A stretch of 64,000 bases of DNA from the NCBI RefSeq assembly GCF_015706575.1, contig NW_024037056.1, forward strand, positions 9,375,176 through 9,439,175. Reading direction: 5' to 3'. Position numbers and translations under genes: made by a program. Below are positions 51,418 through 63,289 of the stretch, one piece after another. The DNA comes from Patiria miniata (taxonomy: Eukaryota > Echinodermata > Asteroidea > Valvatida > Asterinidae). Below the pieces are notes generated by a model. The model was not told the DNA's origin. It ran no database searches and saw only the letters and a list, made by a program, of their open reading frames with translations. The number at the start of each line of letters is the position of its first letter. The first letter of the stretch is position 1.

Positions 51418-53346
51418 ATGGCGGAGGCTGCTGCTCAAACCGTGCTGGACAAGATCAGCCAGGGGCATCTGGAATGTCCGATCTGTTGCTGTCGATTCAA
51501 GGATCCAAAGATACTGGACTGTCTGCATAGCTTTTGCCTGAACTGTCTAGAAAATATGATAGGCAAACAAAAGTCTGAGTCAAAGAAAATAACATGTCCA
51601 GTCTGCAGGAGAGAAACGGAAGTTCCTGATGGAGGATTGCAGAGTCTTTCATCCAGCTTCTTTTTGATTTCTCTTGTTGATGAAATACACAAACAAGAAC
51701 AGCTTTTAGGGAAGGCATTAACTACTTGTGCGACGTGTAAATCGTGTGATGAAGGACATGAGACTGTATCAAGATGTCTTGACTGCAAGACGAACATCTG
51801 CAAGAAATGCCAAGAGGCACACCAGTTTCTGAAATATACCAAAGACCATCGCATCATTCCTGCAGAGGAATTGGACAAATCGAGGGTTTTACCTGCAGAT
51901 ATTAGCAAGTCTGTCGAATCAAAATGTAGAAAGCACATTGATCAGTCATTATGCTTTTACTGTGAAAGCTGTGATATATTGATTTGCTCAATGTGTGCTG
52001 CAACAGAACACCGGACAGCCGATCACAAGTACACTGCAATCTATGACGCCATCGGATCATTCCGTAAGAGTGTCGACGACATTTTGCAAAAGTTCGATAA
52101 AAGCAAAGAACAATTGGCATCAAACGGAGACTCGATCACACATGCACGAAAAAGATTACAAAAGAATCTTGCTCAGGCTCGTAGTGATATTTCTGCAAAG
52201 GCGGAAGCAGAGATCGCCAAAATCAGAAAGAAAGCAAAGCTTCTCAACGAAAAGGTCGACCAAATCGGTCTGGAGAGAGACAGTGAGTATGAAAAGGTGC
52301 TCATGCACAACCGTAGCCAGATGGAACGCGCAGATCAGATCGTCACGGCCGTAAATGACTTGATGAGACAAGCCGATGATTTTGAGCTTTTAGAGCTCAA
52401 GCCGAAGGTGATGCATAACTTGGAATTCCAGAAGGAGCTGAAGTGTGAACCGGCAAAAGTGGATATGGCGTTCATCGGGGTCACATGTCAAGATGTCGTC
52501 AGTGACACGGATCTTGGGAAACTATTGCTCAAAGAGAAATGGCAGTTGAAGGAAGAGTTCGGCAAGAAGGGCAACGGTGACGGGAAATTCCAGTGTGCAG
52601 GGGCCGTTAAATGTTTCAGCAACGGTGACATCGTAGTATGTGACACAGACTTGAAACGGTTATCGTTGTTTACATCCACTGGGCATTTCAAAACATCGAT
52701 TGCTCAAGGAGCCGAATGTCATGAATTGGATGATCCTTTTAGCGTGGCAGTGAACTGTGATGATCTGCTTTTCGTCACGGATAAAGATAAAGTGAAGGTT
52801 TTTGACAAAGAGCTACAGTATGTTCGCGAGTTTACACCTACAGTTGATGATACAGAGGGACGATCAGAGAGTGACCTACGTGGTATTGCTGTGGACAAGC
52901 AACGTGTAGCAGTGGCTGACCGGGGAAGAAAGGTCATCAGTGTCCACAACCTGGACGGATCGTTGATTACAAGCACATCAAACAACATGGTTAAAAATGA
53001 CTTGGCAATGTGCAACAAAGAGCGGCTGATCTTCACAAACGACAAGGAGAAGAGGTTAATGTGCGTTGATTTGAAGGGCAATGAGGTGTTCAACGTAATG
53101 ACATTACGAAACGGGAAACCTGTGAGTCCCAATAGTGTCATGTGCGATGATGTTGATGGGAGCATCTATATCGCTGTTAATTTCAAGAGAACTGGGAATG
53201 GTGCTGTGCAACATTATGGTTTAAATGGTAAATTCATAGCAACAGTAGCTCAAGGGTTGTTCAATCCGTTTGAAATGGCATTCACCCCCGCCGGTAACGT
53301 CGTTGTCGCAGACATGCACTCCGTCAAAGTCTTCGACCGGATGTAA
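51418..53346 (+). CDS. TRIM-NHL family E3 ubiquitin ligase (unit 6)
   Basis: 642 residues, intact. The RING (ECPICCCRF, DCLHSFCLNC, CPVCRRE) has all ligands. B-box 1 is CKSCDEGHETVSRCLDC and B-box 2 is CRKHIDQSLCFYCESC, followed by a coiled coil and an NHL-like propeller ending VKVFDRM. It starts 20 bases after the acceptor CTGCTTAG at 51397; the intron is 51138-51397. It is closest to unit 3 across the B-boxes and the start of the coiled coil. The propeller has unit-specific changes (GAVKCFSNGDIVVCD; an extra codon in DDVDGS). Confidence 0.92.
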   Translation: MAEAAAQTVLDKISQGHLECPICCCRFKDPKILDCLHSFCLNCLENMIGKQKSESKKITCPVCRRETEVPDGGLQSLSSSFFLISLVDEIHKQEQLLGKALTTCATCKSCDEGHETVSRCLDCKTNICKKCQEAHQFLKYTKDHRIIPAEELDKSRVLPADISKSVESKCRKHIDQSLCFYCESCDILICSMCAATEHRTADHKYTAIYDAIGSFRKSVDDILQKFDKSKEQLASNGDSITHARKRLQKNLAQARSDISAKAEAEIAKIRKKAKLLNEKVDQIGLERDSEYEKVLMHNRSQMERADQIVTAVNDLMRQADDFELLELKPKVMHNLEFQKELKCEPAKVDMAFIGVTCQDVVSDTDLGKLLLKEKWQLKEEFGKKGNGDGKFQCAGAVKCFSNGDIVVCDTDLKRLSLFTSTGHFKTSIAQGAECHELDDPFSVAVNCDDLLFVTDKDKVKVFDKELQYVREFTPTVDDTEGRSESDLRGIAVDKQRVAVADRGRKVISVHNLDGSLITSTSNNMVKNDLAMCNKERLIFTNDKEKRLMCVDLKGNEVFNVMTLRNGKPVSPNSVMCDDVDGSIYIAVNFKRTGNGAVQHYGLNGKFIATVAQGLFNPFEMAFTPAGNVVVADMHSVKVFDRM

Positions 53347-56029
53347 TCTGCTCCACCAAGGACAACGTCCGTTAAATGCGTTGCCTGAAATAAAAAAAAA
53401 GAAAAAGAAAAAAAGATATACGATATGTATGAAAACTCATGTACACTAGAACGGATTATTTGGAAGAACTAATTAGAAACCCACTTTGTAATACGTTTAA
53501 TAAGTTTGCTTGTGATTGAGAAATAGAAAAAAGGACGATTAACTATTAAGGCGACTGTATTGAATGCATGGTTCCCCGTCAATGCTCGAGACACTCATTG
53601 AAATTGGCACGAATTCTACAAATGGATATTCGATTTACTTAAATTAAAACATTAAAATATATGTGATAAATAGTTGGCAATGTCTGTTGTTATTCCGATA
53701 ATGGTGTCTGTGTAGTTTTAGCTAACATTCTGCTGACAGATCTCCGAGTTAATCTGAATAAATTTGGCTTGTATATTTTGCGTGTATATTTTTTCCTTTA
53801 ACCGTGGATAAGAGCATTATAGTTTCAATGTTTCATGACAATGATCTTCTTGTGTTACGTGCAAAAACGAGTAAATGTATTTGGTTAATAAGTAATGTTT
53901 GAGCTATAAATCGAGCTGGATACAATCATTCCGCTGTAAATAATGGATGTAAATACATTGTTTACTTATCATCTATTTCAGATTATTAATTAAACACATT
54001 TTTATTAGTATTATTTTTCCTTTTTCTTGTTTTATAATACATCTACGAAATCATGGATGAGAGATACTTTCACACGTTTTCTTCAATTTAAAGGTAGAAA
54101 AAAATCTTATTTAAAAAAAAGATCCGTGTACATACCGTCTAATCACTTACCGTTTGAAAATCGTCAAAAGAAAAAAAAACCGAACCTTTAACCGCTTACT
54201 CTATTACAATCTTTGTAAAGAAACAGAAAAAGTAAATCGTATTCCAGTTACCGTTTATGCGTCTGAAAAACGAGAACAGAAAACCCAACTTGTTTTACGT
54301 TTACGTTTTTGAATCTGTGAACAGAAATATGGTAAAGGGGAATATGTGTACAGCATTCTGTAATATGTGTTCATAATGGTCGGATTTAAACAGCGCCCCA
54401 ATGGATTGTATGGTATAACGTTGCAGCTGTGCTGTTTGAAATTAAACTATATCACTAAGTAAACAAAATTCATCTATTTACATGCTTGTCAGTGCGGGTG
54501 AGAAATACTCGCATAAATGGTAAAGAAGCCTTTTAAAACACATATCCTGTATCCAGACCCAGATCCGGATCGCTTCCAGCAATCCAAAAGAAAAAGAGAC
54601 ATTAGGCCGTCAATGATTGCAGACAAATACATACTTGTGCACACATTCTGGAATTTGTATTCTTGTGGAGACATTTCTTTGTTCTCGTGTAGTAAAGTTC
54701 TCGAGTTTGAAATTGAAGTTTCAAAATGCTCTTATTTTAACCAGAATTAATTTCCTGGGCTGAAATTTGGACTAAATATCCCTTTTCTAAAACTCTTCCA
54801 TTTGCGACGGATCAACCTACCTTGGAAATTCCTAGTTTTTGAGTAAAATCCCTATATCTATTTCGTGAAATTCTTGTGGAGACTAGAAAATGTTCTTGTG
54901 GAGACGAATACAATCTTTTGTTCCCTATTGTGTGCATGTCTCCTTAAGGTAGTAAATTCCAGCATGTGGGTGTTTGGGTGTGTGTGTGGGTGTGTGTGTG
55001 TGGGGGGGGGGGTCAGAAAAGTGGGGGGAGGGGTGCAGTAGCAGAAATATGGCTGGAAGATGATGATGATGATGGGGAAAACACTTCTACAGGAAGCAAT
55101 GAAGCTGGATGTAAAAGAGTCAGGAGTCAATAATTTCCTTCCACTATTAGTTCTGAGTTGGTTGATTTGTAGGACACAACCGTTTGGGGATCACCATAAT
55201 GGAAGAAAAAAACACCTATTAAATAGTAATTCAAAACATGTGAACATGTGGACAACTTGCGTCCCTAGCTGGTTCCACTACAGGCCGTGAGGGTGCACTA
55301 CAATTAAACACTTGTTTCAATATCAACCAAAAAAGGATTATAAGAATGTTAACATCATTAAAAACTGTAATGAGTTCTCTTGGTTGCATACAAGAAACAT
55401 GTCATTTTCCAAATACGCATTTTAGCTAATTCACGGGAACTTTGAAGAACTGAACTGAATTACTATTCCCAATAAATCGCGTTACATGAATATTCGACTG
55501 GTTCCACCAGATCTTTCTTAATGTTGCATAACACATTACATAACTCTTGTTCAATAGTAACCTCCGACTAGTGCTAGTCAACATATGAGCAGATTATTCT
55601 AACGCAAGATGGCGCTATTCAACATCTGTATGAGTGCCAATTTTACAGTATGTTTTAACCAGAATAAGGCTGAATATGAGGCAAAAACAACAATACTGTA
55701 CATGCACTTAAGCTAATAGTGCTCTGTTTACATTTAAGTAGTCACGCAATCACAGAACGGTGGTAAATTTCCACTAAACGAACTACCACTAGGCCGAAGT
55801 CCGCCGTTCGTTAATTGTCCTCCTTGCGTCTGGGTAACTGCTCATCGTTACGTGAAGCTGATAAATATTTGTTTGGGGTAAAAGGTGTTGGTTGGAGATT
55901 GGGATAAAATAATATCAGTCCCCTTGGGTTTTTCCTGACCTCCGAGTTCGTCCCAGGTTTAACGCATCTAGAACCCAAAGCTTTAAACAGGTTTTATTAC
56001 AGCTGATATAACATATTCTTTATTAAACT
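53347..56029. other. Downstream flank of unit 6 and gene-poor sequence
   Basis: 53347-54020 is the flank shared with unit 3. Beyond it no family sequence is seen. A GT/G-rich tract lies at 54965-55030 and a GAT triplet run at 55058-55073. No gene is supported. Confidence 0.5.
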
Positions 56030-57667
56030 TTTTTTTTTTCTGTTTTATTCAAAGATACAATCAACGATTAAATAACAATAATCTATGTACGTGTACAGTT
56101 AATCGTCTGCTCTATAGTTACTACTGAATTACACACAACAAAAATTTTTTTACAAAACAGTTTACTCGCCATGACGAAGCTGGAGTTTCTGCTCAAAAAG
56201 GATGATAAGGTTGGAATACTGGCCAAATTAAAAACGACTCACTGTTTGTTTACCTATATTAATTAAAGTATTCAAAAAACCGATAACTATTGTATGTTTC
56301 CCCGACCCCGAAAAGAATATTTTCCACGGACAGACTGATCGATTTGCCATACTTAGATGCAGCAATCTTTTCGATTTTGTTCCAAAGGGGTTTACCTTTT
56401 TACACGACCTAAAAAAGGGTTCAATGTAATCATAACTATCATGACAAAATGTGCAATTTTCTGAATCACTCTTCTTCCTTTTGCAAAGCCAGACTTGCGT
56501 GGGGTAACAGTTGTGAATGATTTTCCAGTTGATTGAAAATGACGTACTGTCTGGACAGCAATAGTTGAGCCTCTCATATTACATCCCAAACAAAGTTATG
56601 AGTGGGGAATGTGTTTTTCCAAAATGTGTCTGCTATGGGGGTAGTGAATTTTGTGCCAGTAAATTTCTTCCTGATGCGCTTCATATTCATCTTAATTAGC
56701 TCATTTCGAACATCAATATTAATGTTACCAATCGTTTCTTTGGAAGTTGTTTCCATTCCACGGGAAGGGAATTAATGACAATATAATGTTCCAGTAAGTA
56801 GTTACCCTTGTTGCCAATGATTTGCATAATCTAATCAGCGGTCATGAAATTACCGTGATTGTCATAAAGATGATAAACGTAAATGACACCAGCTGAGATC
56901 CAGTTTTTCAGAAAAATCGGTTTACCCTTGAATTTGACTGCATGGTTATTCCAAATTCTTTGCTTCGCAACTTCAGTAATGTCTGCAGCCTCTGCCCGTG
57001 GGTTGACTTCCAGCCATGACAAAATGATGTTCTTATAGAAGGGCGCAAGGTTATTCAGATCAGAACAGCAGAGCAAATCTTTGGCACTACAGTTACTGTG
57101 AAATACAGAGAGATCTGGACCAAGTTTATCAAATTCAAACAAAGCACAATTCTCCCACGGAAGGATATCATCATTGGCTAGTCTTTTTAACCATTTCAAA
57201 TGCAAGGTGTTAATTACACTTTTCACATCAATCATATTCAAACCACCTTGGTCATATGCACCTACTATGGTGTTTCTCTTAACCCTCTCGCTTCCATCCC
57301 AAACAAATTTGAAAATACATGAATTAACCTGCTTTTGAATAGACTCAGGAACAATGAGTGATCAAGCTGGGTAGAGAATCTGCGAGAAAAGCAATGATTT
57401 CACTATGATGATTTTACCTTTCATAGTAAGTTTTCTCATGGCCTACATTTTCAAAGTGTTCCTCATTTTGGCTAGTCTCCCTGTCCAATTCTGCTCAATG
57501 TCTTGAGCTGGAGTGAAGCTAGAGAACACAATACCCAAGCTGGTGATTTCTGACTTCCAAATAACATCAATAGGGTGGTCCAGTCTTGTCCTATTTCTTC
57601 CAATCCACATAGCCTCTGTCTTATTTTTGTTGAGTGACAGGTAGAACATGGCGAATTCTTGATGCAA
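56030..57667 (-). mobile_element. L1/Tx1-like LINE, 5'-truncated
   Basis: Reads on the minus strand from the end of the reverse transcriptase (LNKNKTEAMWIGRNR, SLGIVFSSFTP) through the post-RT domain (KIIIVKSLLFSQILYPA, FKFVWDGSERVKRN, GGLNMIDVKSVINTLHLKWL) to a C-terminal Cys/His region near 56450. It ends in a poly-A-like tract (T run at 56029-56039 on the plus strand). The frame is broken at several points, including a TGA near 57361. The order of blocks is typical of the L1/Tx1 group. The 5' break is near 57667. Confidence 0.8.
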
Positions 57668-58412
57668 GGACTCTTATGGCTATCTTATTAAACCTTTACG
57701 TTTGACAACCTTTTGCGATTTTTTTTTCATATTACTGAATAATTATGCTGATACGATTTATGGTGGCTTAATAAATGTACATAAGACATTATTAAACATA
57801 TAGTATACTGACAATCTACTGCAATGGAGTATCTGTATATTCACCTTGATTATAAAAGTCGTATTTTCATCAGTTTTCCACTCAGTAGAACAAAGCCGTA
57901 ACAAAAGTACAAACGCAAACAATTATTTTAGATTTATACATATGAAAAAGGCACGTATCAATAAAATAGTAATAACGACAGCTACAGCTACAAGCGATTC
58001 ATGTCAAACGTTCCATAGAGATTTGTTCAAAGAACAGATTAAGCAATGTGACGTTGATAAACACCGCGTGCATTTTTCCATCTGGCTTGTTGTTAATTAG
58101 AAGATTCAAGAAATGTCGGTGTTTTCTTAATCAACACTCAATTGACTGATAATTGAAAATACAGAGTACTTTTGATAAAATTGCATTTCCTGATAAGGAT
58201 GTCCATGGTTTTCCATTATTGTTTTTTTTTTTTGGAAAGAGTGTTATATCCACTATGAGCTGATCGAAACTTCAACAGTTTAGGTTTTAACATTTTTCTT
58301 TAGATTATGAGTGGTGTTATTCTTGGAAACAAAGGAAATGCATGGAAAACACATGATTCTATCAGCCTTCAAAACTTGATATTGATTTCTGTTCTTAATG
58401 TCACTGCGCCCC
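57668..58412. other. Spacer between LINE and GPCR gene
   Basis: AT-rich. The 84-aa ORF at 57846 has no recognisable family. It probably includes the 3' UTR of the minus-strand GPCR. Confidence 0.4.
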
Positions 58413-58712
58413 TTACTGGTTCCGAGGAATCCAGACATCAAAGCTGGAAGTTTGGATGCCGGATGCTGGAGTCGGAACTGCCGACCTTGAAACCAGCTCT
58501 GCGTCGTTAGACCTGACGGGGTGTGTGGTTAGCAAACTGTACCTGAAGCGACTGAAGAACTGCGCGTTGTTGGAACTTCGAACGCAAAGCACAATCAAGA
58601 TAACTACGCCCTTTAAAGAAGATAAACATTTGCAAGACTTCTTAAAACAAGCCCGAGGTAACACATCTCCAGTTTGTAATTTGTAAAATTCAGCCAGCTC
58701 AGCTCCGCTTAC

Positions 58713-58983
58713 CTGCAAGGAGTTGGCAAGAAAAAAGATGAGTTGGAAGGCGCAAGTCGCTTCTTCGATGGCAAGGAACCCAAAACACCAGGTCAATCCC
58801 ATGAGGGCGGAGATTCCCACGGCATTCTGGAGGCGTTTGGAGATCTGCTGGGAGCAAGATGCCGCTCTGAGTTTCACGAGACTTCGCATGACCAAGATGA
58901 AGGCGATGATGCTATGGATGAGGATGAGACCAATGGGAGCAAGAAGGCCAAGATACATCACAAGACCCGATTCAAGAAAGCAA
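58713..58983 (-). other. TM5-TM7 exon of the adhesion GPCR
   Basis: A pyrimidine-rich acceptor (TTTTCCCCACATTCTCTCAG) precedes CFLESGLVMYLGLLAPIGLI (TM5), AVGISALMGLTWCFGFLAIE (TM6) and CAFQLIFFLANSLQ (TM7), then the donor GTAAGC. The WCFGF and FF.LANSLQ signatures are those of adhesion receptors. Confidence 0.88.
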
Positions 58984-60545
58984 CTGAGAGAATGTGGGGA
59001 AAATTTCATCATTCATTTAGACCAACTGATCTGCCTCAGAAACATCCGACACGAAGTCAGATTTCAGATACACTGTGTTGGTTTCGAAATTTTGACAACG
59101 CAATTCATCCAATCGTCCAAGCAAAATGTGTGTGTCCTATACCATGACTGCTCCAATCTCCGTATTTGGTTTGTCGATTTGAAGTAAAGCTTCGACTCGT
59201 ATAAAATTGAGTGTATATCATATTTATAGACATTGATTGCTTCTAAACATACTCCAATATTGGGTCGACAGGCCGATAGTCTTAAAACGCCCTATCTAAG
59301 ATCGGATTGGTATGTATATGAACCTGAACATACCCATATTTACCAAAAGCAAAAAGAAACACAATCAAATTACCAATGTTCGTTGCCATAGTGATTTAAC
59401 GCTGTAGCTAAGGTGATTACCAAGCCTACCAAATGGTGAGCCTAAAAAGGGATAAACGGAGTATGGTGGAAATTACTGCCAATAACCGGAGCTGACCATC
59501 AGTCACAATTCGTGCCTTAATTCAAGCAATTTCCGATGGATTTAAAAAAAAGCTACATGAAGTCTATAAAGGGTCTCACCCCAAGCGATGAGGCAAGTCT
59601 TGAGAATGTTGCGAGGCGTGTCTTCTGGGAACACATTCACCAAACTGACGCAGAGGTTTCTGGCTTCAACAGCCATCCACACCATAGTGGACAGAGTCAA
59701 GTAGTGGAGTAAAGCGGCCACAAACACGCAACCGCCTGTGGTAACCTGTTGAAAGATCAAGAACTTGGATAAGCAATTTTCAATTGCAATAAGGGTAATT
59801 TTGGGGTTAATCGTGTCTCGCATAATCCTTGTCATGAGATTTGAATACAGCCGTCACAGCTACTACATTGACTGTACACAGAGCTGTAGCCGTTGCAATA
59901 CTTCATATATTCTCTGAAATCAATCTCTACACTCTGAAATTAATGTCTTTTATAAACTAACCTTAGCATTGTCAATGCCAGCAAGAAACACGATATATAA
60001 CATCAACAGGGAGATGCAAACATGTATGTAGATCTGACGAGACTTGCTGCGTCGCAGTTTCCTTTAAATTTAATGAAAATTTTAACACTGTCTATCGGCA
60101 ACAAGACAATACAACGGATCGAATGGGCCGGGTGATAAGCAAACATGGTGGTTATTGTGTTCATCGTCTTATTACAATTATCTAACCTGCTATTAAGGTA
60201 TATGTTAACAGCGTGATAGCCAGAGCTATGATTGAAAATGCACAGCCAAACTGGCCGATGATATCAAGCACTTGCTTAGAAGGAGTAAACCCTTTATCAT
60301 CAGGTACTTGGCCAGAATACAGTTATTTAAAATAAAAGTCAGTTCGGGTCCTGAGTAGCTTGCTGACGATTGCTAACATTAGCATGGGAAAATTATAATC
60401 TTCCAAAATGTAATGCTATTCATATTCCCGAAGTTTCATTATCAAGTAATTATTTGAGACAAAGTAGATCATTTTGAATTTGTGTCCAAATATGCTGCCA
60501 ACATAGCCAAATAAAAAGATTATTCTTGCTTCTCGTTATACATAC

Positions 60546-60719
60546 CACGATGATAGCAAAGTTGGTGGCGTGGTAGCAATTACAGGAGACTTGCTCATTG
60601 GACAGCTGTGCACGCGCGCAACCGGCTAGTGACCAATCACCGAGTCCGCCTTCAAGTTCAAAATCACAGGAGACACACTGGGCCGTCTCCAACTCTTCTT
60701 TCGTGGCATGGCCAGATGC
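60546..60719 (-). other. GPS (autoproteolysis) exon of the adhesion GPCR
   Basis: ETAQCVSCDFELEGG, then GDWSLAGCARAQLSNE and VSCNCYHATNFAIIV. The two Cys pairs and the W...GC spacing fit a GPS motif. The cleavage triad, usually H-L-S/T, reads HAT here, so self-cleavage could be retained. Acceptor at 60720-60722, donor GTATGT at 60545. Confidence 0.82.
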
Positions 60720-63007
60720 CTGTGTCAGAAATTAAGATATGTTTTACGATATTCGAAAATGTTTGTTTGATTTATGCCTTGACACAATAATGGTATTCAT
60801 GAATTGCTACCTTATTATGAACGAAGTTTGGGGACGTTATTTATTTACACTACAAACATGTTTCCCTTGGACATTTATTAACTTGCCTTGAATTTAATTA
60901 CTACTGGTTCTTTAAGTTTGACAAGTTCAACATTCTCCACAGTCAGTGAGACGACGGATCCAGCAACCTTACGGGTGGATCTGTTCTCCCCTTGATACTC
61001 TCTGATTGAAGCAGACTGAAACAACGTGTCATCAGCGTAGATCAAGAAACTGGCTTTCAGTTGGGCAGAGCTGTTATCTACATTCACAGTGACAAAATAT
61101 TACATACGTCAAAGTGATTGAAGATACTTAGGAAGACTAATCATCAAATTCAAGGAAATGATAACCAATACCATTTATCTTAACGTGAAGACCTTTCACA
61201 AGTCAAAGTTTTATATTCAAGATGTTTCAGATAACTTCCTCCTAACAAACCTTTACTTAATATCCTCTTTCCCAATCAACCTTTAGTTTCATCGTTTTAG
61301 GGAGGCAGTACAAAATGTGTCTATAGCCAAAGCTACTTACTGTCGGTGGACGGAATCGAATCAACGATGTTTCCTGGTAATCGAACCGATGTCACCAAAT
61401 CCATCCCCTTAGGAATCTCATTAGAATCTTTGAAGGTTTTGATCTCAGTTCCATCGAGCGTGCTCTCTTGAGGTGACCCTTGTCCAGACATTCGTACTGA
61501 TACAAAGCTGAGTCCATTTCGATTCTAATTTGGATTTAGGCTAACCGCCTCGACGTGGATGGTGTCCACACCTAAACTGACCTGACCTTCTTGCCTGGGA
61601 GTTAAGGAGACCTGATTCTCTACGGACCAGACGATACCTGATTGGCTACAATCATTTATATCGGGAGTCTGAGAGTCAGGAGCTTCCTCAACACTCATGA
61701 TGAGGTTGTTAACAATCTTCAACACCAACTCAGTAACCTTCACAAAGCAATAAAACGAGTCAGAACGAGTGCATTGAATTGGAGCAATAAACCGAGTCAG
61801 AACGAATGCATTGAATTGGAGCTTTTAGTTTCATGTTGGTTCCATCCCATAATCATTTTGTCTGGTTAAAGTTGAGTGCTACCTACGTTTATCTCATTTG
61901 TTTATCTGATTTCAATTGTGACTTCTGATTTATATTGGGAAACTTTGAGTTAAGAGGTCACGATGACGTATCTTACAGTCCGATACCAATTCATTCACTG
62001 CAAAAGACATGAAAACAGTGAAGCCGAATATAAAGCATCCAAGGTTGTCGTTAACGTTGGCCTATTTCTTTTACCGTTTGCAACGCTAGCTCAAACTAAT
62101 TTGTAATTGACATGCAACGTTTACCTCTTTGTCACCAGATCCTGCCCCGACAATGTTCACCAAAATGCAGGTAGCCACCTCAACATCTTGTGGATCCACA
62201 GACAAGTCTGAAGTCTGATTTGCCAGGAACTCGGCCACTTCAACCACGTTACCTGTACTAACCTCAATCTAGTAACGAAACAATATTAGATCTCAGATTT
62301 ACATAATCCAGAAAGACCTACGATTTCAGCTGGATCATTGATCAAAAATACGTATAGCTTTCCTTCGTACAACAACGAAAGATTTATTGCCCAATGGCTT
62401 TTCAAGATAACAGTACACACATACAAGATTGACTTATCTATCCCAAAGTATATATAGATATAGCTTTTACCTCTCGGACGTCTGCAAGGGTAACCTCATT
62501 CCTATTTTCACCACAGCTGCGAAGCTCATGCTCCTGCCATTGGAAGTACACGGGAGGCTTTACAGTTGAACAGTTTCTCACAGCTCGAGGTTGACCAGCT
62601 GATGACGAAAATTGCTTGTAAAAGCATTGTTTAGGAAGTACATAGGGGTTGAAGGGCCAATAATATAACTAAATAGATAGCAATCGAAATAAACATGTAT
62701 TGAAGTGAATGGCGTAGTGTTCTCACTATTCGTGGTCTTAAGAGAGCATCTCTTCACTGACTTTGCAGTTGATCCTGCTGACGTCACAGGCCACGTGACA
62801 CCTCCGCATCTTTCTGTATCACACTGACCTGAAAGAAGAAAAGGATTGTGACTTTAAAGTTACACAAGTTTCGTTTGATATATGAGCTTTGCATCATATC
62901 TACATATATATCAACCTTTACTCAACTTTCTACTGACTTTCCTATCTAGGGGATTTACATAGATTAAGATCTTCAACCATCATATTTTTAAGCAAAGATG
63001 AACTTAC

Positions 63008-63289
63008 CAACAACATTAATGTACATGTCACATGACGCTCTATGGAAAGAGCCATCAAAGGCAGTTTAGTGTAACATATGTGGCGACCCTGATGGGCTCA
63101 GAATGACGTCATCGTTGGCCTCATAATTGTAATTCTGCCCAGAACCATCTAAATTGATGATAGCAGTAACCAATCCTGAGTTATCAGAAAGAGAAGCAGC
63201 TGCGGGTAGTAACAATGTAGCAACCTTCCTGCCCGAATCAGTGACCACTGTCAGATTAGCTGAGCACGTTATGACAGGAGCTTCAGTAT
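63008..63289 (-). pseudogene. HYR (hyalin repeat) domain exon with premature stop
   Basis: Acceptor TTTGGGCAG at 63290 and donor GTTG|GTAAGTT at 63007. It encodes a typical HYR immunoglobulin-like domain (APVITCSANLTVVTDSGRKV, SLSDNSGLVT, SPSGSPHML), with the closing Cys in SCDMYINVV. TAA replaces the aromatic codon normally found after HMLH. Confidence 0.82.

Larger units (their letters stand above)
58413..63289 (-). pseudogene. Adhesion GPCR gene with HYR and GAIN/GPS domains, two in-frame stops
   Basis: At least 13 minus-strand exons with consensus splice sites. Order: HYR exon (63289-63008); exons at 62828-62727 (CGGVTWPVTSAG), 62598-62471 and 62269-62127; GAIN exons 61737-61341 and 61077-60887 (the latter with a GC donor, AAG|GCAAGT); the GPS exon 60719-60546; TM1 60306-60187, TM2 60061-59962, TM3 59745-59580, TM4 59441-59374, TM5-7 58983-58713; and a probable tail exon to 58413. 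In-frame TAA in the HYR exon (63066-63068) and TAG in a GAIN exon (61525-61527) would stop translation. Everything else looks conserved, so a recent pseudogene, null allele, exon skipping or base errors are all possible. The 5' end lies outside or was not recognised. Confidence 0.8.
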
